Shown: positions 15,427 to 24,747, counted from the stretch's first letter. The stretch is 64,000 nucleotides of DNA from Thalassobacillus sp043497085 (GCA_043497085.1 JBIEKI010000005.1); one strand, 5' to 3'. Translations and numbers: made by a program. The notes: a model not told the origin generated them from the sequence alone.

Positions 15427-16429
15427 TTAACAAATCCGGGGCAAAGGTTCTCCGGACAACATATCTAATACGCGTGTACCTCCAAACTCCGTTTTCAATA
15501 GCACCTGACCGCTGCCCTCTGTCACTTCCCCTATCGCTGCAGCCATTTCATGCCCCTGGATATCCTGCAAAAATTGGACAAGTGCTTCCGCTTCTTGCGG
15601 ACCTGCAATCAGCAGCACTTTTCCCTCATTCGCCATGTAGGCTGCATCCAGTCCCATCAATTCCAGCGTGCCCCTCACCTCTGGCTTGACCGGTATCCGC
15701 TCTTCTTCAAGTACAATATTCAGGGTTGTTTTCAAGGCGATTTCTTTTAAGGTTGTTGCTATTCCTCCTCTCGTCGGATCACGCATGAAACGTACCGTTT
15801 TAAATTCCTCCATAATCTTTTTTATCACCGCATGAAGCAGCTGGCAGTCACTCGTAATCGGTGCTGTAAAAGGAATTCCCATCCGTTCTCCTAATACGGC
15901 TGCGGCATGTTCGCCTATCCCCATTTATAATTACTCGATCTCCCGGCTGAATATGATGATAAGCCAGTTGGACGCCCTGCTCGCGATACCCGATGCCTGT
16001 GGTATTGATATACAGCTGATCGCACTTACCTCTTTCCACTACTTTGGTATCGCCTGTTACAATCCGGATTCCCGCTTCCTTTGCTGTCGCAGCAAACGAC
16101 TGGACAATTTTCTTTAACAGCTTCATTTCCAGTCCTTCTTCTAATATAAATCCAACAGACATGTAAGCAGGCCGGGCACCACTGACAGCCAGATCATTGA
16201 TGGTACCGGTCACTGCAAGCTTCCCGATATCCCCGCCTGGGAATTCTACCGGATTGATAACAAATGAATCCGTGCTGACCACCAAATCGCCGCTCTGAAA
16301 TGGCAGAACTGCCGCATCATGTTCTTGTTCCAGTTCAGCATCACCGAATGCAGCTTGAAAAACTTCACTTATCAACTGGTGCGTCTGGCTCCCACCATCA
16401 CCGTGAGACAATAAAATTTTCTTCATCAT
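15427..16429 (-). pseudogene. hypE: hypE (hydrogenase maturation, cyanide ligand synthesis) with a frameshift
   Basis: The N-terminal part (from ATG 16429 with AAGGAG) has LSHGDGGSQT, DAAVLPF, STDSFVINPVEFPGGDIG and GDTKVVERG, as in HypE. The frame breaks near 15918, after VIINGD. The next frame continues with IGEHAAAVLGERMG, RDPTRGGIAT and the C-terminal PRIC, whose Cys carries the carbamoyl/cyano group. Restoring two bases (for example AT in a GATATA stretch) would give VIINGDIGEHAAAV, the expected sequence. The rest is intact, so this is a recent mutation, a sequencing error or a programmed shift. HypE is essential for making the Fe-CN groups. Confidence 0.85.
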
Positions 16430-16439
16430 AACCGCTCCT

Positions 16440-17558
16440 TCATTTGGACAACGAATGCTTTTGCCGTTCATATTGATAGTAGGTCGAGCAGGTGCCCTCG
16501 GACGATACCATGCATGGTCCTAGAGGGTTGTCCGGCGTACAGGCAGTGGCGAACAGCTTGCAATCAAACGGCCCCTCTTTCCCTTTCACAATTTCTCCGC
16601 AACGGCACCCTTTCACGACCCTCGACTTCGGCTTGACAGTGAGAATGTTTTTCCTGGCATCAAACTCTTCATAATCAGAATGGATGGTCAGCCCACTTTC
16701 CGGAAGCTTGCCAAACCCCCGCCAGGAGGGAGAATGGACTTCAAACACTTCACCAAGTAAATGCTTAGCCCGTTCATTTCCGAATTCCCTGACATTCCGT
16801 TGATAATTATTTTGGATGACGCGCACCGGCTTCTCCATTTCCTTCAGCAATAATACGACCGATGTCAATAAATCAATCGGTTCGAATCCACTGATGACAG
16901 CCGGAACATTGTACTTTTCCAGCCCTCGCCAGCCATCACGGCCAATAATTACAGACACGTGACCAGGCAGCACAAAGCCGTCAATTTTGTGGTCACTATC
17001 TTGAAGCAGAGATTCCACAGCAGGAGGTGTCAGCTTATGGGCAGCATAGACATAATAGTTATCTACTTTCTGTTCTTTGGCTTTTTTCAACGTCAGTGCG
17101 ATACTGGGGGCAGTCGTTTCGAATCCTACCCCTAAAAAAACGACCCGTTTACCAGGATTTTCTTTTGCGATTTCCAATGCTTGTGACGGAGCATGTACGA
17201 TGCGGATATCCGCCCCATTCGCCCGTTCCTGGTATAAGTTCGACTTTGTCCCCGGCACCTTCATCATATCTCCGAAAGTCGTTACGATGACGTCCTCACA
17301 TTTCGCATAGGCAATCATTTGATCAATATCGCTTTGATCTGTAACACAGACAGGGCAACCGGGGCCGCTGATCAGATTGACATAAGGAGCCAGCAGATCT
17401 CTGACTCCGGTTTTTGAAAAAGCGACCGTATGAGTACCACACACTTCCATAAAATTGAGCTTTCTCCCCACGCGTTCGTGTTGTTCTTTCAACAGAGGTG
17501 CCGCCTTGCGGAAAAGCCGCATAAACAATGGACCGTTACGATAAGCCAACAGGTTCAT
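16440..17558 (-). CDS. hypD: Hydrogenase maturation factor HypD
   Basis: 372 residues from ATG 17558, which overlaps the hypC stop (ATGA) and has GAAGGAG upstream. Family motifs include FMEVCGTHTVAFSKTG, SGPGCPVCVT, TFGDMMKVPG, GFETTAPS and the C-terminal iron-sulfur cysteines (CRCGEIVKG, DCKLFATACTP, GPCMVSSEGTC). HypD holds an iron and a [4Fe-4S] cluster and, with HypC, assembles the Fe(CN)2CO unit. Length is normal. Confidence 0.95.
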   Translation of the reverse strand: MNLLAYRNGPLFMRLFRKAAPLLKEQHERVGRKLNFMEVCGTHTVAFSKTGVRDLLAPYVNLISGPGCPVCVTDQSDIDQMIAYAKCEDVIVTTFGDMMKVPGTKSNLYQERANGADIRIVHAPSQALEIAKENPGKRVVFLGVGFETTAPSIALTLKKAKEQKVDNYYVYAAHKLTPPAVESLLQDSDHKIDGFVLPGHVSVIIGRDGWRGLEKYNVPAVISGFEPIDLLTSVVLLLKEMEKPVRVIQNNYQRNVREFGNERAKHLLGEVFEVHSPSWRGFGKLPESGLTIHSDYEEFDARKNILTVKPKSRVVKGCRCGEIVKGKEGPFDCKLFATACTPDNPLGPCMVSSEGTCSTYYQYERQKHSLSK

Positions 17559-17773
17559 TCCAACAGCTCCTTCCATAAATCTAATGATTGTATGGCCTGT
17601 TCTTCGTCAATGACCTGGATTGCTTCTCCTGCATGTACCAGCACATACTGTCCGGTTTCCACTACCTCAAGTAATTCCACGCCCACCATGATCCTGCTTC
17701 CTAAATAATCAACAATAGCAGTACATTTTTCCTCCCCAATTTCAACAACCCTTGCTGGCATCGATAGACACAT
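17555..17773 (-). CDS. hypC: Hydrogenase assembly chaperone HypC
   Basis: 72 residues starting MCLSMPA, with the essential Cys 2, followed by the beta-barrel segment and YVLVHAGEAIQVID. It binds HypD and delivers the iron unit to the large subunit. Its start lies 32 bases inside the end of hypF (GGAGGTG upstream) and its stop overlaps hypD. Confidence 0.95.
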   Translation of the reverse strand: MCLSMPARVVEIGEEKCTAIVDYLGSRIMVGVELLEVVETGQYVLVHAGEAIQVIDEEQAIQSLDLWKELLE

Positions 17774-20084
17774 TATTTTTGCTACACCTCCATTTTGCTA
17801 CAGCCGCTTGTCCCAAAGCGATGTTGCCATCTCCTGCTGGCACCTGCCGATGAGTGAATACGGAATATCCCTGCTGTTCAAGCAGGCGCTTCGTAACTTT
17901 TACGAGATATCGGTTGTGCCACACTCCGCCACTTAGTACAACCGGAAGTTTACTCATTTCCCCTGAAGCGATAAAAACGCCAGCACTAACCATTTCAGCA
18001 ATCGTATGATGAAACTTTGCTGCAATCGTCTTTTTTTCTATGCCGTGATGGATATCTGCCAGAATTCCCTGGATCATTCCGTCAATCTTCCATTCTCCTT
18101 GAGCGATCGTAAACGCATAGTGGTCTGAAGTCTCGGGTTCTAAGGATTGCTTCTCCATCATTTCACTCAACAGAATAGCGGCTTCCCCTTCATACGAACT
18201 TTTCTTACATAAACCAAGCATCGCAGCTACCGCGTCAAACAATCTTCCCGCGCTGCTCACCCGGATTCCCTGACTCCTCTTCAGATGAGCAGCTACAAGA
18301 GAGACCTCATATTCCGGAAAAAGTGAAGCTGCAGCTTTACTCGCAATTCCTTTATCCTCTACAGCTTCGTAAATCAGTGAAACTGCCATCATCCATGGAT
18401 GACGGATTGCTGCTTCCCCACCTGGAAGCCTAACGGGTTGCAGGTGGACTTTGCGCTCGAAATTGCTATAGTCTCCGGTTAGTATTTCAAATCCCCACAT
18501 CGTGCCGTCTGTTCCGTATCCAGTTCCATCAAGAATGCAACCAATGACTGAAGTGTTCAGCTGGTGTTCAGCCATGCAAGCAGCCATATGGGCATGATGA
18601 TGATAGACAGGTAAGGGATTTTCCAGTCCAGCGGTTATCTCCTTTGAAATCATATAAGCAGGATGAGGATCGTAAGCAATCACTTCCGGACTTGTTTCCG
18701 CCAGGTGCAGTACATGATCCAGCCGCTCCTGATAGCTTGCCAGGCTTTCCAAACTATCGATGTCTCCGATGTGCTGACTAAGCAGTGCTTTATCCTTGTC
18801 TAAAACGCAAAAAGTGTTCTTCATTTCCGCCCCTGCACCCAGAACAGCAGGGGCTTCCCCACTTATTGGAATGGAGAGCGAGTCAGGGACGAACCCTCTC
18901 GCTCTTCTGATAAGACAAAAATGCCCGTTCATGCTTTGTCCAACCGAATCATCAATACGGGTGACAATAGCACGGTCATGTATCAAAAAGCCTTCCACAA
19001 CCCCCTTCAACTGGGTCAGTGCCTCATCATTTGTTTTGGCAATTGGCAAGCCGCTCTTGTTGCCACTCGTAGCTATCATCAACTCAGGACCTTGGGTGAA
19101 TAGCAAGTGGTGGAGCGGGGTATAAGCCATCATCACACCGATTCTGTACAAGCCAGGGGCAATGGCATCCAAAGGCAGGACATCTTTCGCTTTTTGTTTA
19201 GGAGTAAGCAAGACGATGGGAGCCTGAGGGGATTGCAATGCTTTTCGTTCCGTTTCATCGAGATTAAAATACTGTTCGATTACATTGATGTCCGCAGCCA
19301 TTAAAGCAAGCGGCTTACTCGGACGATTCTTCCGTATTCGCAAACGTTCAATAGCTTGTTGGCTCAACGCATTGCACATCAAATGAAAACCGCCGATTCC
19401 TTTCACTGCAAGAGTGCCACTATTGCCCAAGATACCTGCAGCTCCCCGCAGCCAATTGACTGCCTCCTCTTTTCCATTTTCATTAAGAAACTTCACCTGC
19501 GGCCCACAGACAGGACAAGCGATTGTCTGGGCATGAAAACGCCTGTTATTCGGGTCTTCATATTCTTGCTGGCAATCTTCACATAATTCAAACGTGCTCA
19601 TTGAGGTAGTTTTCCGGTCATAGGGAAGTTCCTCGATCACCGTATACCTTGGACCGCAGTACGTACAGCTGGTAAAAGGATACTGATAATAACGGCTTGT
19701 CTCATCATAGATTTCTGCGAGACATTCCTCACAAACAGCCAGGTCAGCCGGAAAAGCGGTGGCAGCTTTATCATTCTTTTCACTTTGCTTGATTGAGAAA
19801 TTTCCCTCTCCCGAAGGAACCAGCACGGTACCTTTGAGAGCATCGATCCGGGCCGGCGGAGCTGTCTCTGTTTTCAAAGCATGATAGAAAGCATCAATGT
19901 CTCCTTTTCTTCCTTCCACTTCAATGGATACTTTTCCAGCATTGTTAAGGACAAACCCAGTCAGGTGATTCTTCTCAGCCAGCCGATAAATGTATGGCCG
20001 AAAACCTACCCCCTGAACAACACCTGTCACGTCCAGTCGAAGTCTTTTACCTGTGTTTGCGCCACCCAGCTTTCCTTTAGCCAC
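17742..20084 (-). CDS. hypF: Carbamoyltransferase HypF
   Basis: About 780 residues, full length. The acylphosphatase domain (VTGVVQGVGFRPYIYRLA) comes first. Two zinc fingers follow (CEECLAEI, CTYCGPRYT, CEDCQQEYED, CPVCGP), then a YrdC-like domain (KGIGGFHLMC). The Kae1-like carbamoyl-transfer domain has YHHHAHMAACMAEH and LSGGVWHNRYL. It activates carbamoyl phosphate and passes the group to the C-terminal Cys of HypE. GTG 20084 is preferred because GGGAGG lies 8 bases upstream; GTG 20093 is possible. It overlaps hypB by about 58 bases and hypC by 32. Confidence 0.95.
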   Translation of the reverse strand: MAKGKLGGANTGKRLRLDVTGVVQGVGFRPYIYRLAEKNHLTGFVLNNAGKVSIEVEGRKGDIDAFYHALKTETAPPARIDALKGTVLVPSGEGNFSIKQSEKNDKAATAFPADLAVCEECLAEIYDETSRYYQYPFTSCTYCGPRYTVIEELPYDRKTTSMSTFELCEDCQQEYEDPNNRRFHAQTIACPVCGPQVKFLNENGKEEAVNWLRGAAGILGNSGTLAVKGIGGFHLMCNALSQQAIERLRIRKNRPSKPLALMAADINVIEQYFNLDETERKALQSPQAPIVLLTPKQKAKDVLPLDAIAPGLYRIGVMMAYTPLHHLLFTQGPELMIATSGNKSGLPIAKTNDEALTQLKGVVEGFLIHDRAIVTRIDDSVGQSMNGHFCLIRRARGFVPDSLSIPISGEAPAVLGAGAEMKNTFCVLDKDKALLSQHIGDIDSLESLASYQERLDHVLHLAETSPEVIAYDPHPAYMISKEITAGLENPLPVYHHHAHMAACMAEHQLNTSVIGCILDGTGYGTDGTMWGFEILTGDYSNFERKVHLQPVRLPGGEAAIRHPWMMAVSLIYEAVEDKGIASKAAASLFPEYEVSLVAAHLKRSQGIRVSSAGRLFDAVAAMLGLCKKSSYEGEAAILLSEMMEKQSLEPETSDHYAFTIAQGEWKIDGMIQGILADIHHGIEKKTIAAKFHHTIAEMVSAGVFIASGEMSKLPVVLSGGVWHNRYLVKVTKRLLEQQGYSVFTHRQVPAGDGNIALGQAAVAKWRCSKNNVSIDASKGC

Positions 20085-20710
20085 TTGGTCCACCTCCCGA
20101 TCCCTTCTCCATTGTGTGCCGATAATTCAAAAATCGGGGCATCTGGATTGAGCTGGTGGACTTCATCTCTGAATTGCTTCAAATCAAACCTTACATAGGG
20201 CAGTAAATCTATTTTATTCAGAAGAATGACATCAGCATTTTCGAACACAGCCGGGTATTTAACAACCTTATCGACACCTTCCGTGGTGCTTAGCAGCGCG
20301 ACATTCACATGCTCGCCTAAATCGAAAGCTGCTGGACAGACAAGGTTGCCGACATTCTCGATCACCATCAGATCAATCTCTTGCAATGGAAAACGCGAAA
20401 GCACCCCTGCTATCATTTTGGCATCCAGGTGGCAGGCTCCGTGCGTATTGATCTGCACCGCTTTTACGTTGTGTTTCGCAATACGTGCCGCATCTAAGTC
20501 AGTTGCCACATCCCCTTCAATCACGCCGATGTTCATGGTCGTTTTCAAATTATCGATTGTTTTTTCCAGCACAGCGGTTTTCCCTGAACCTGGGCTGCTG
20601 ATTAAATTAATAGTGAAGACATTTTCATCATAAAAACGGGTACGATTCTGCTCTGCATATGTCTTATTGGTTTGAAGTACATCCTGTTTCATGGGGATAT
20701 GTTTAGTCAC
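20027..20710 (-). CDS. hypB: Nickel-insertion GTPase HypB
   Basis: About 227 residues from GTG 20710 (AAGGAGAGG 6 bases upstream, overlapping the end of hypA). P-loop SSPGSGKTAVLE, switch region GDVATDLDA, nickel/zinc-site residues in GACHLDA, ENVGNLVCPAAFD, and the base-recognition motif NKID. HypB uses GTP hydrolysis to load nickel into the large subunit with HypA. No long His-rich nickel-storage tract is present at the N-terminus. Confidence 0.94.
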   Translation of the reverse strand: MTKHIPMKQDVLQTNKTYAEQNRTRFYDENVFTINLISSPGSGKTAVLEKTIDNLKTTMNIGVIEGDVATDLDAARIAKHNVKAVQINTHGACHLDAKMIAGVLSRFPLQEIDLMVIENVGNLVCPAAFDLGEHVNVALLSTTEGVDKVVKYPAVFENADVILLNKIDLLPYVRFDLKQFRDEVHQLNPDAPIFELSAHNGEGIGRWTKWLKESWVAQTQVKDFDWT

Positions 20711-20954
20711 TTGCGTCCTCTCCTTCAATATAATCGATATAAAAATCATTTCCTTCGACAGTCTCCCATTTCAGCTCTGCTTCATCTGCCGGTTCCCTCT
20801 GCAACGTATCAAAGGCAAACTGCAGTGCTTCAGGCATGACCATCATCTGGTTCCCAATCGTTAATTTAATCGTGGTAACCTTATCCATTCCTTCCTGTCT
20901 TGATGCTTGTTCCACATGTAATAACACTTCATAGATCAGACTAACTTCATGCAT
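20703..20954 (-). CDS. hypA: Short HypA-like nickel chaperone lacking the zinc finger
   Basis: 83 residues from ATG 20954, giving the required N-terminal MHE (nickel ligand His 2). VSLIYEVLLHVEQ, VTTIKLTIGNQMMVMPEALQFAFDTL match the HypA alpha/beta core. Usual HypA proteins are about 113 residues and continue with two CxxC motifs that bind zinc. Here the protein ends in GNDFYIDYIEGEDASD without any Cys. The stop overlaps the hypB start, so no simple truncation is visible. First gene of the hydrogenase operon. Confidence 0.85.
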   Translation of the reverse strand: MHEVSLIYEVLLHVEQASRQEGMDKVTTIKLTIGNQMMVMPEALQFAFDTLQREPADEAELKWETVEGNDFYIDYIEGEDASD

Positions 20955-21002
20955 TGCGCTCACCTATTTCAGTCATAGTACATCGTATGTAAACTAGAGA
21001 CT

Positions 21003-21030
21003 TAATATCACTTGTACGCATTTGTGCAAA
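21003..21030 (-). promoter_or_regulatory. Possible promoter of the hyp/hydrogenase operon
   Basis: Minus strand TTGCAC (21025-21030), 16 bases, TATTAA (21003-21008). It lies about 50 bases upstream of hypA. A small palindrome TACAT-CGT-ATGTA follows near 20980-20993 and could be an operator. Confidence 0.4.
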
Positions 21031-21038
21031 TAAAAAAA

Positions 21039-21058
21039 GCCAGCACATTTACTGGCTT
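21039..21058 (-). terminator. Terminator-like hairpin in the hypA leader region
   Basis: Minus strand AGCCAGTAAATGTGCTGGCT followed by seven T. It is preceded by AGTTTAGA, so the 16-mer AGTTTAGAAGCCAGTA is shared with the csiD leader (60203-60249). It could attenuate a transcript started further upstream, or end an unknown upstream RNA. Confidence 0.5.
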
Positions 21059-21233
21059 CTAAACTTCTGGAATGAACATTCCGGTTTGCGGACGCCGAGA
21101 ACGTAAATCTATTCTTTGAATAGCAGTCGAGGTTAGTGCCCCTGGATTAAATCCTACTTAAGGTGCAGTGTGCGAGAACTGTAAGCAGGGTAAACAAATG
21201 CTAGACTGATAGATAAGGAAAGGGGAGTTGTAA

Positions 21234-22220
21234 ATGACATTTAAAGCTTTTCGAGTCAACCAGCAAGAAGAGGAATTTTCATCAGGAATAGAAGAACTGG
21301 AACTGGAGGATTTATCTGAAGGCGACGTAATAATCAAAGTTCATTATTCCAGCGTCAACTATAAGGATGCTATGGCTAGTGTAAAAAATAGTAAAATTGC
21401 ACAGAAATATCCGTTGACGCCAGGAATCGACCTTGCCGGCGAGGTAGTCGAATCTCATTCAGAGCAATTCCGTGAAGGTGACAAAGTGATTGCAACCAGT
21501 TATGACATCGGAGTCGCCAAGGATGGCGGTTACAGTGAATACGCCCGCATCCCATCAGAATGGATTGTTGAACTGCCAGAAGGGCTGACGCTTGAGGAAT
21601 CGATGATCTATGGCACAGCAGGGTTCACGGCTGCGTTATCCGTCCACCGGCTGGAGGAAGCGGGAATCAGGCCGGAGGATGGTGCTATAATTGTAACTGG
21701 TGCGACCGGCGGGGTTGGCAGTATGGCTATAGCGATGCTAGCGAAACTCGGTTATAGCGTAGTGGCCAGTACCGGTAAAGAAAGCGAACATAGTTATTTG
21801 AAAGAACTAGGGGCAAAAGAGGTCGTGTCCAGAGAAGCTGTCTATGATGGCAAAATCAAGCCATTGGACAAACAGCTTTGGGCCGGAGCGGTAGATGCCA
21901 CCGGAGGCAATAACCTGGCTGCTATCTTAAGCAAGCTCCAATACAGCGGTGCAGTTGCTGTCAGTGGTCTGACAGCAGGTACGGACGTACCGACTACTGT
22001 CTTCCCATTCATCTTACGAGGGGTCAGCCTGCTTGGCGTTGATTCCGTCCAGTGTCCGATGACGATACGCAGGCAAATCTGGAACCGTATGGCGACTGAT
22101 TTGAAGCCAGAAGGACTATTTGAGCAAATGAAAAATGAAGTAACCTTAGAAGAGTTGCCGGAAACGATAAATACTCTCTTGGAAGGAAAAGCCCGTGGAA
22201 GAAATATCGTGAAGCTGTAA
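21234..22220 (+). CDS. AcuI/YhdH-type zinc-free medium-chain oxidoreductase
   Basis: 328 residues. Family signs are the N-terminal FRVNQQEEEF, YSSVNYKDAMA, the GIDLAGEV segment, the NADPH-binding motif VTGATGGVGSMA and the C-terminal LLGVDSVQCP and GKARGRNIVKL. Members reduce acryloyl-CoA or quinone-like substrates using NADPH and lack the zinc of alcohol dehydrogenases. AGGGGAG precedes the ATG. It is transcribed away from the hydrogenase operon and ends at a strong terminator. The physiological substrate is unknown. Confidence 0.85.
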   Translation: MTFKAFRVNQQEEEFSSGIEELELEDLSEGDVIIKVHYSSVNYKDAMASVKNSKIAQKYPLTPGIDLAGEVVESHSEQFREGDKVIATSYDIGVAKDGGYSEYARIPSEWIVELPEGLTLEESMIYGTAGFTAALSVHRLEEAGIRPEDGAIIVTGATGGVGSMAIAMLAKLGYSVVASTGKESEHSYLKELGAKEVVSREAVYDGKIKPLDKQLWAGAVDATGGNNLAAILSKLQYSGAVAVSGLTAGTDVPTTVFPFILRGVSLLGVDSVQCPMTIRRQIWNRMATDLKPEGLFEQMKNEVTLEELPETINTLLEGKARGRNIVKL

Positions 22221-22231
22221 CCAATAAAATC

Positions 22232-22262
22232 AGAGCGCCTGCAATTAATGCAGGCGCTCTTT
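22232..22262. terminator. Terminator between convergent genes
   Basis: AGAGCGCCTGCA / TGCAGGCGCTCT stem with a short T run, four bases before the end of the convergent M14 gene. Confidence 0.8.
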
Positions 22263-22266
22263 GTAA

Positions 22267-23310
22267 TTATTCTTCTCCATGATAATAGCTTTGTGTTAAC
22301 GTATCCCAGAAAGATGTATCAGCATCTTCAATCGAACCATCAGCGATCGCTTTCAATGTTGCTTTCATCGTTACTACACCCTGCTGAATCAGGTAGCCAT
22401 TGCTTTTTTGGCCTAATACATAGTCTTCACGATAATGATCGGCCATCCCACGCATTTCAAATAATAATGTGGAAATACCATACTCATTCGCCAGCCCATT
22501 ACGACTGATGGTATTGGCACTTCCGCCAGGATACTTGGATAATGTACCATATCCTTTCGATTCTACTGCATCATAGACAACTGCACCAAGTTTCTTGGAG
22601 CCTTCCAAAACTTCAGAATCGACTGTTTCATTGGTTGGATAAAGAATGGAGCCAGAAACTAGTGGCCCATCTTCACCTTTAGTCACCTGTGTTCCTTGAT
22701 GATGAAGGTCGATCATGTAGTCTGGGCTGTATTTTTGCAGGACATTTTCATGCAAGGCTTTCGTTTCCGGCTGCTTACGGTCGACATGATCACGGTTCAG
22801 ATCGACACCATTTGCGTTGTAGCGGGTATGTGTACCGGCGACATAATCATCGAGTGAGAAGTTGACATCACCTTCTGCCCCGTCGACATTCAGCCGTGGA
22901 GCTATCAACACGTTGACATTCGCAAGGATATCCTGGACTCCCTTACTGTTCGTGCTTAAGTATTTTATCATTTTCAAAGCAGCTTCCGTAGTCAATGCTT
23001 CGTTTCCATGCTGCTGGGTCAAAAACAAAATCGTTGGATTTTCTTCATTTTCCCCAAATTTCGCAAGATACAAGTCTCTATCTTTTACGGACTGGCCATA
23101 CACTTCTAATGTCAGATTTTCGGACTGTTGATCGACCCTTTCAAGCAGCTTCGCCATTTCGCTATAGGAATGCAACCGTTCATTCTGAATCGTTTCATTA
23201 CCATTGTAGTTCGGTCCATCGGCACTTACAGAGTTTACACCTGTTCCTAACACCACTCCAGAACTTAGCAATACTCCAGATAATGCGATATTCAATGCTT
23301 TTCTTTTCAA
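22267..23310 (-). CDS. Secreted M14-family zinc carboxypeptidase
   Basis: 347 residues from a TTG start with AAGGATGG upstream. The signal peptide covers about 1-30 (…VNSVSADG). Zinc and catalytic motifs are HGNE (HxxE), a third-ligand segment IDLHHQG, DLNRDH, and the catalytic Glu in LLFEMRGMAD. Members trim peptides or gamma-D-glutamyl bonds in wall peptides outside the cell; the exact substrate is not predictable. It is monocistronic. Confidence 0.85.
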   Translation of the reverse strand: MKRKALNIALSGVLLSSGVVLGTGVNSVSADGPNYNGNETIQNERLHSYSEMAKLLERVDQQSENLTLEVYGQSVKDRDLYLAKFGENEENPTILFLTQQHGNEALTTEAALKMIKYLSTNSKGVQDILANVNVLIAPRLNVDGAEGDVNFSLDDYVAGTHTRYNANGVDLNRDHVDRKQPETKALHENVLQKYSPDYMIDLHHQGTQVTKGEDGPLVSGSILYPTNETVDSEVLEGSKKLGAVVYDAVESKGYGTLSKYPGGSANTISRNGLANEYGISTLLFEMRGMADHYREDYVLGQKSNGYLIQQGVVTMKATLKAIADGSIEDADTSFWDTLTQSYYHGEE

Positions 23311-23473
23311 GATCCATCCATCCTTTCGTCATTTTTCTCGGGGTTCCTTTTGAGCTTTCTAGACGGTTTTCGAGGAATCCTGTCAAAAAAACTAAAGTCA
23401 GGAACATCGCCCTAACAAAAGGATGCCTTGGACCTATGCGTTTTACATGCAACTCCCATAAATACTATTCAAT

Positions 23474-23502
23474 AAAAAACAGACCCTCATGTGAAGGTCT
23501 GC
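23474..23502 (-). terminator. Intrinsic terminator
   Basis: CAGACC / GGTCTG stem with a T run on the minus strand, ending the DUF2188 gene. Confidence 0.75.
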
Positions 23503-23507
23503 TTGCA

Positions 23508-23978
23508 TTAGTTATTGCTATTCTCGTAATTGTGTTCGTTCTGGACGTCACCGTTTTTCTTATGGATGACTGCTTTTGTTCCTTTATTTTCAGCAATTTC
23601 TTTAGCGCGCTTGATCGCTTCATCTTTATTATCGAATACCTGGTCCGGCTTTTTAGCGCCTTTCGCCTGGACAGCCCAACCGTCATCATGTGCGACAACA
23701 TGCTCACCGCGATCCAATAATTCAGGACGGTTGTCATATTGTTTATCTTCTTCGTCACGATCCTTCAACTCTTTATCGTCGGCGTCCTTCATTTCATTGA
23801 TTTCTTTATTGGAAGCATTATCATACCATTCTTTCGCCTGACTGGTAGCAATAGGAATCGCACGGTTCTCATCATAACCTTCATCTACCATAGCATTCGC
23901 AATTTCAATTGCTTTATTCCTCACAGCAGTGTTCAAGTTTTTTAATGAGCTTGGATAATCATTCTTATCCCAAGGCAT
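23508..23978 (-). CDS. DUF2188-domain protein
   Basis: 156 residues from ATG 23978 with GGAGGTGAG upstream. The N-terminal half (PWDKNDYPSSLKNL...AKEWYDNAS) resembles small uncharacterised bacillus proteins similar to ChaB. The C-terminal 60 residues match DUF2188 (HVVAHDDGWAVQAKGAKKP, DEAIKRAKEIAENKGTKAVIH). It is strongly charged, soluble and without a signal. Such proteins are often stress-induced in bacilli; the molecular role is unknown. Confidence 0.75.
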   Translation of the reverse strand: MPWDKNDYPSSLKNLNTAVRNKAIEIANAMVDEGYDENRAIPIATSQAKEWYDNASNKEINEMKDADDKELKDRDEEDKQYDNRPELLDRGEHVVAHDDGWAVQAKGAKKPDQVFDNKDEAIKRAKEIAENKGTKAVIHKKNGDVQNEHNYENSNN

Positions 23979-24124
23979 TGCGCTCACCTCCACGTAATAT
24001 TTGTTTATTATGTTCCGCATTAGTGGCATTTATAAACATCTCCTGCCTGTTTTAGGAAGGTATACGTTTATTACAACGTATGAATACTACATGTGTACCA
24101 CAAAATTAAAAAGGAGTGTTTCCA

Positions 24125-24637
24125 ATGGGTATTTTAACTGGTGACCCCAAAGAACAGCCTCTTCACTACGGGGAAGTATTCGGAATGTGGTCCTATTTGA
24201 CAGTAGCAAAAGGTAATTACACACGTTACCAAACGTTTATGAACCATACTGGTGATAAAGAATTGATGAAGTTGCTGGAGGAACTGATCGAAGGTATCAA
24301 GCATGAATCAGAAAGTATTGAAGAAATTTTAAAAACCAATGGAATAGCACTGCCTCCATCGGCTCCTGAACGTTCGAACGCAACTCTTGAAGATATCCCA
24401 GTCGGTGCACGATTCAATGACCCTGAAATCAGCGCGCAAGTCTCCGCCGATTTATCAGCCGGATTGGTTGCTTGCAGTACCGTTATCGGACAGTGCACGC
24501 GGGAAGATATTGCTATGATGTTTGGACAGTTCCACATGAACAAAGCTCAGGCAGCTGCAAAAGCACTTCGACTTAATAAAGAAAAAGGCTGGTTAGTAAC
24601 ACCACCGATGCACACTAAAGTACCAGAACCAGTTTAA
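24125..24637 (+). CDS. DUF3231 helical-bundle protein
   Basis: 170 residues from ATG 24125 (AAGGAG 8 bases upstream). The pattern GEVFGMWSYLTVAKGNYTRYQTF, DKELMKLLEELIEG, KHESESIEEILK and FHMNKAQAAAKALRL fits DUF3231, a ferritin-like four-helix family common in Bacillus. A few acidic/His positions could bind metal but the classical ExxH pairs are incomplete. It is flanked by its own terminator. Function unknown. Confidence 0.8.
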   Translation: MGILTGDPKEQPLHYGEVFGMWSYLTVAKGNYTRYQTFMNHTGDKELMKLLEELIEGIKHESESIEEILKTNGIALPPSAPERSNATLEDIPVGARFNDPEISAQVSADLSAGLVACSTVIGQCTREDIAMMFGQFHMNKAQAAAKALRLNKEKGWLVTPPMHTKVPEPV

Positions 24638-24644
24638 CCGGCAA

Positions 24645-24679
24645 AGGCAGACCACTTATGCGGTCTGCCTATTTTTTTC
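24645..24679 (+). terminator. Intrinsic terminator
   Basis: AGGCAGACC / GGTCTGCCT stem followed by ATTTTTTT, after the DUF3231 gene. Confidence 0.9.
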
Positions 24680-24747
24680 AAAAAATGATTGCATAATATT
24701 CAAAATTCCTGTATGTTGGAAATTAAATCAATTGAATATTCACTATT

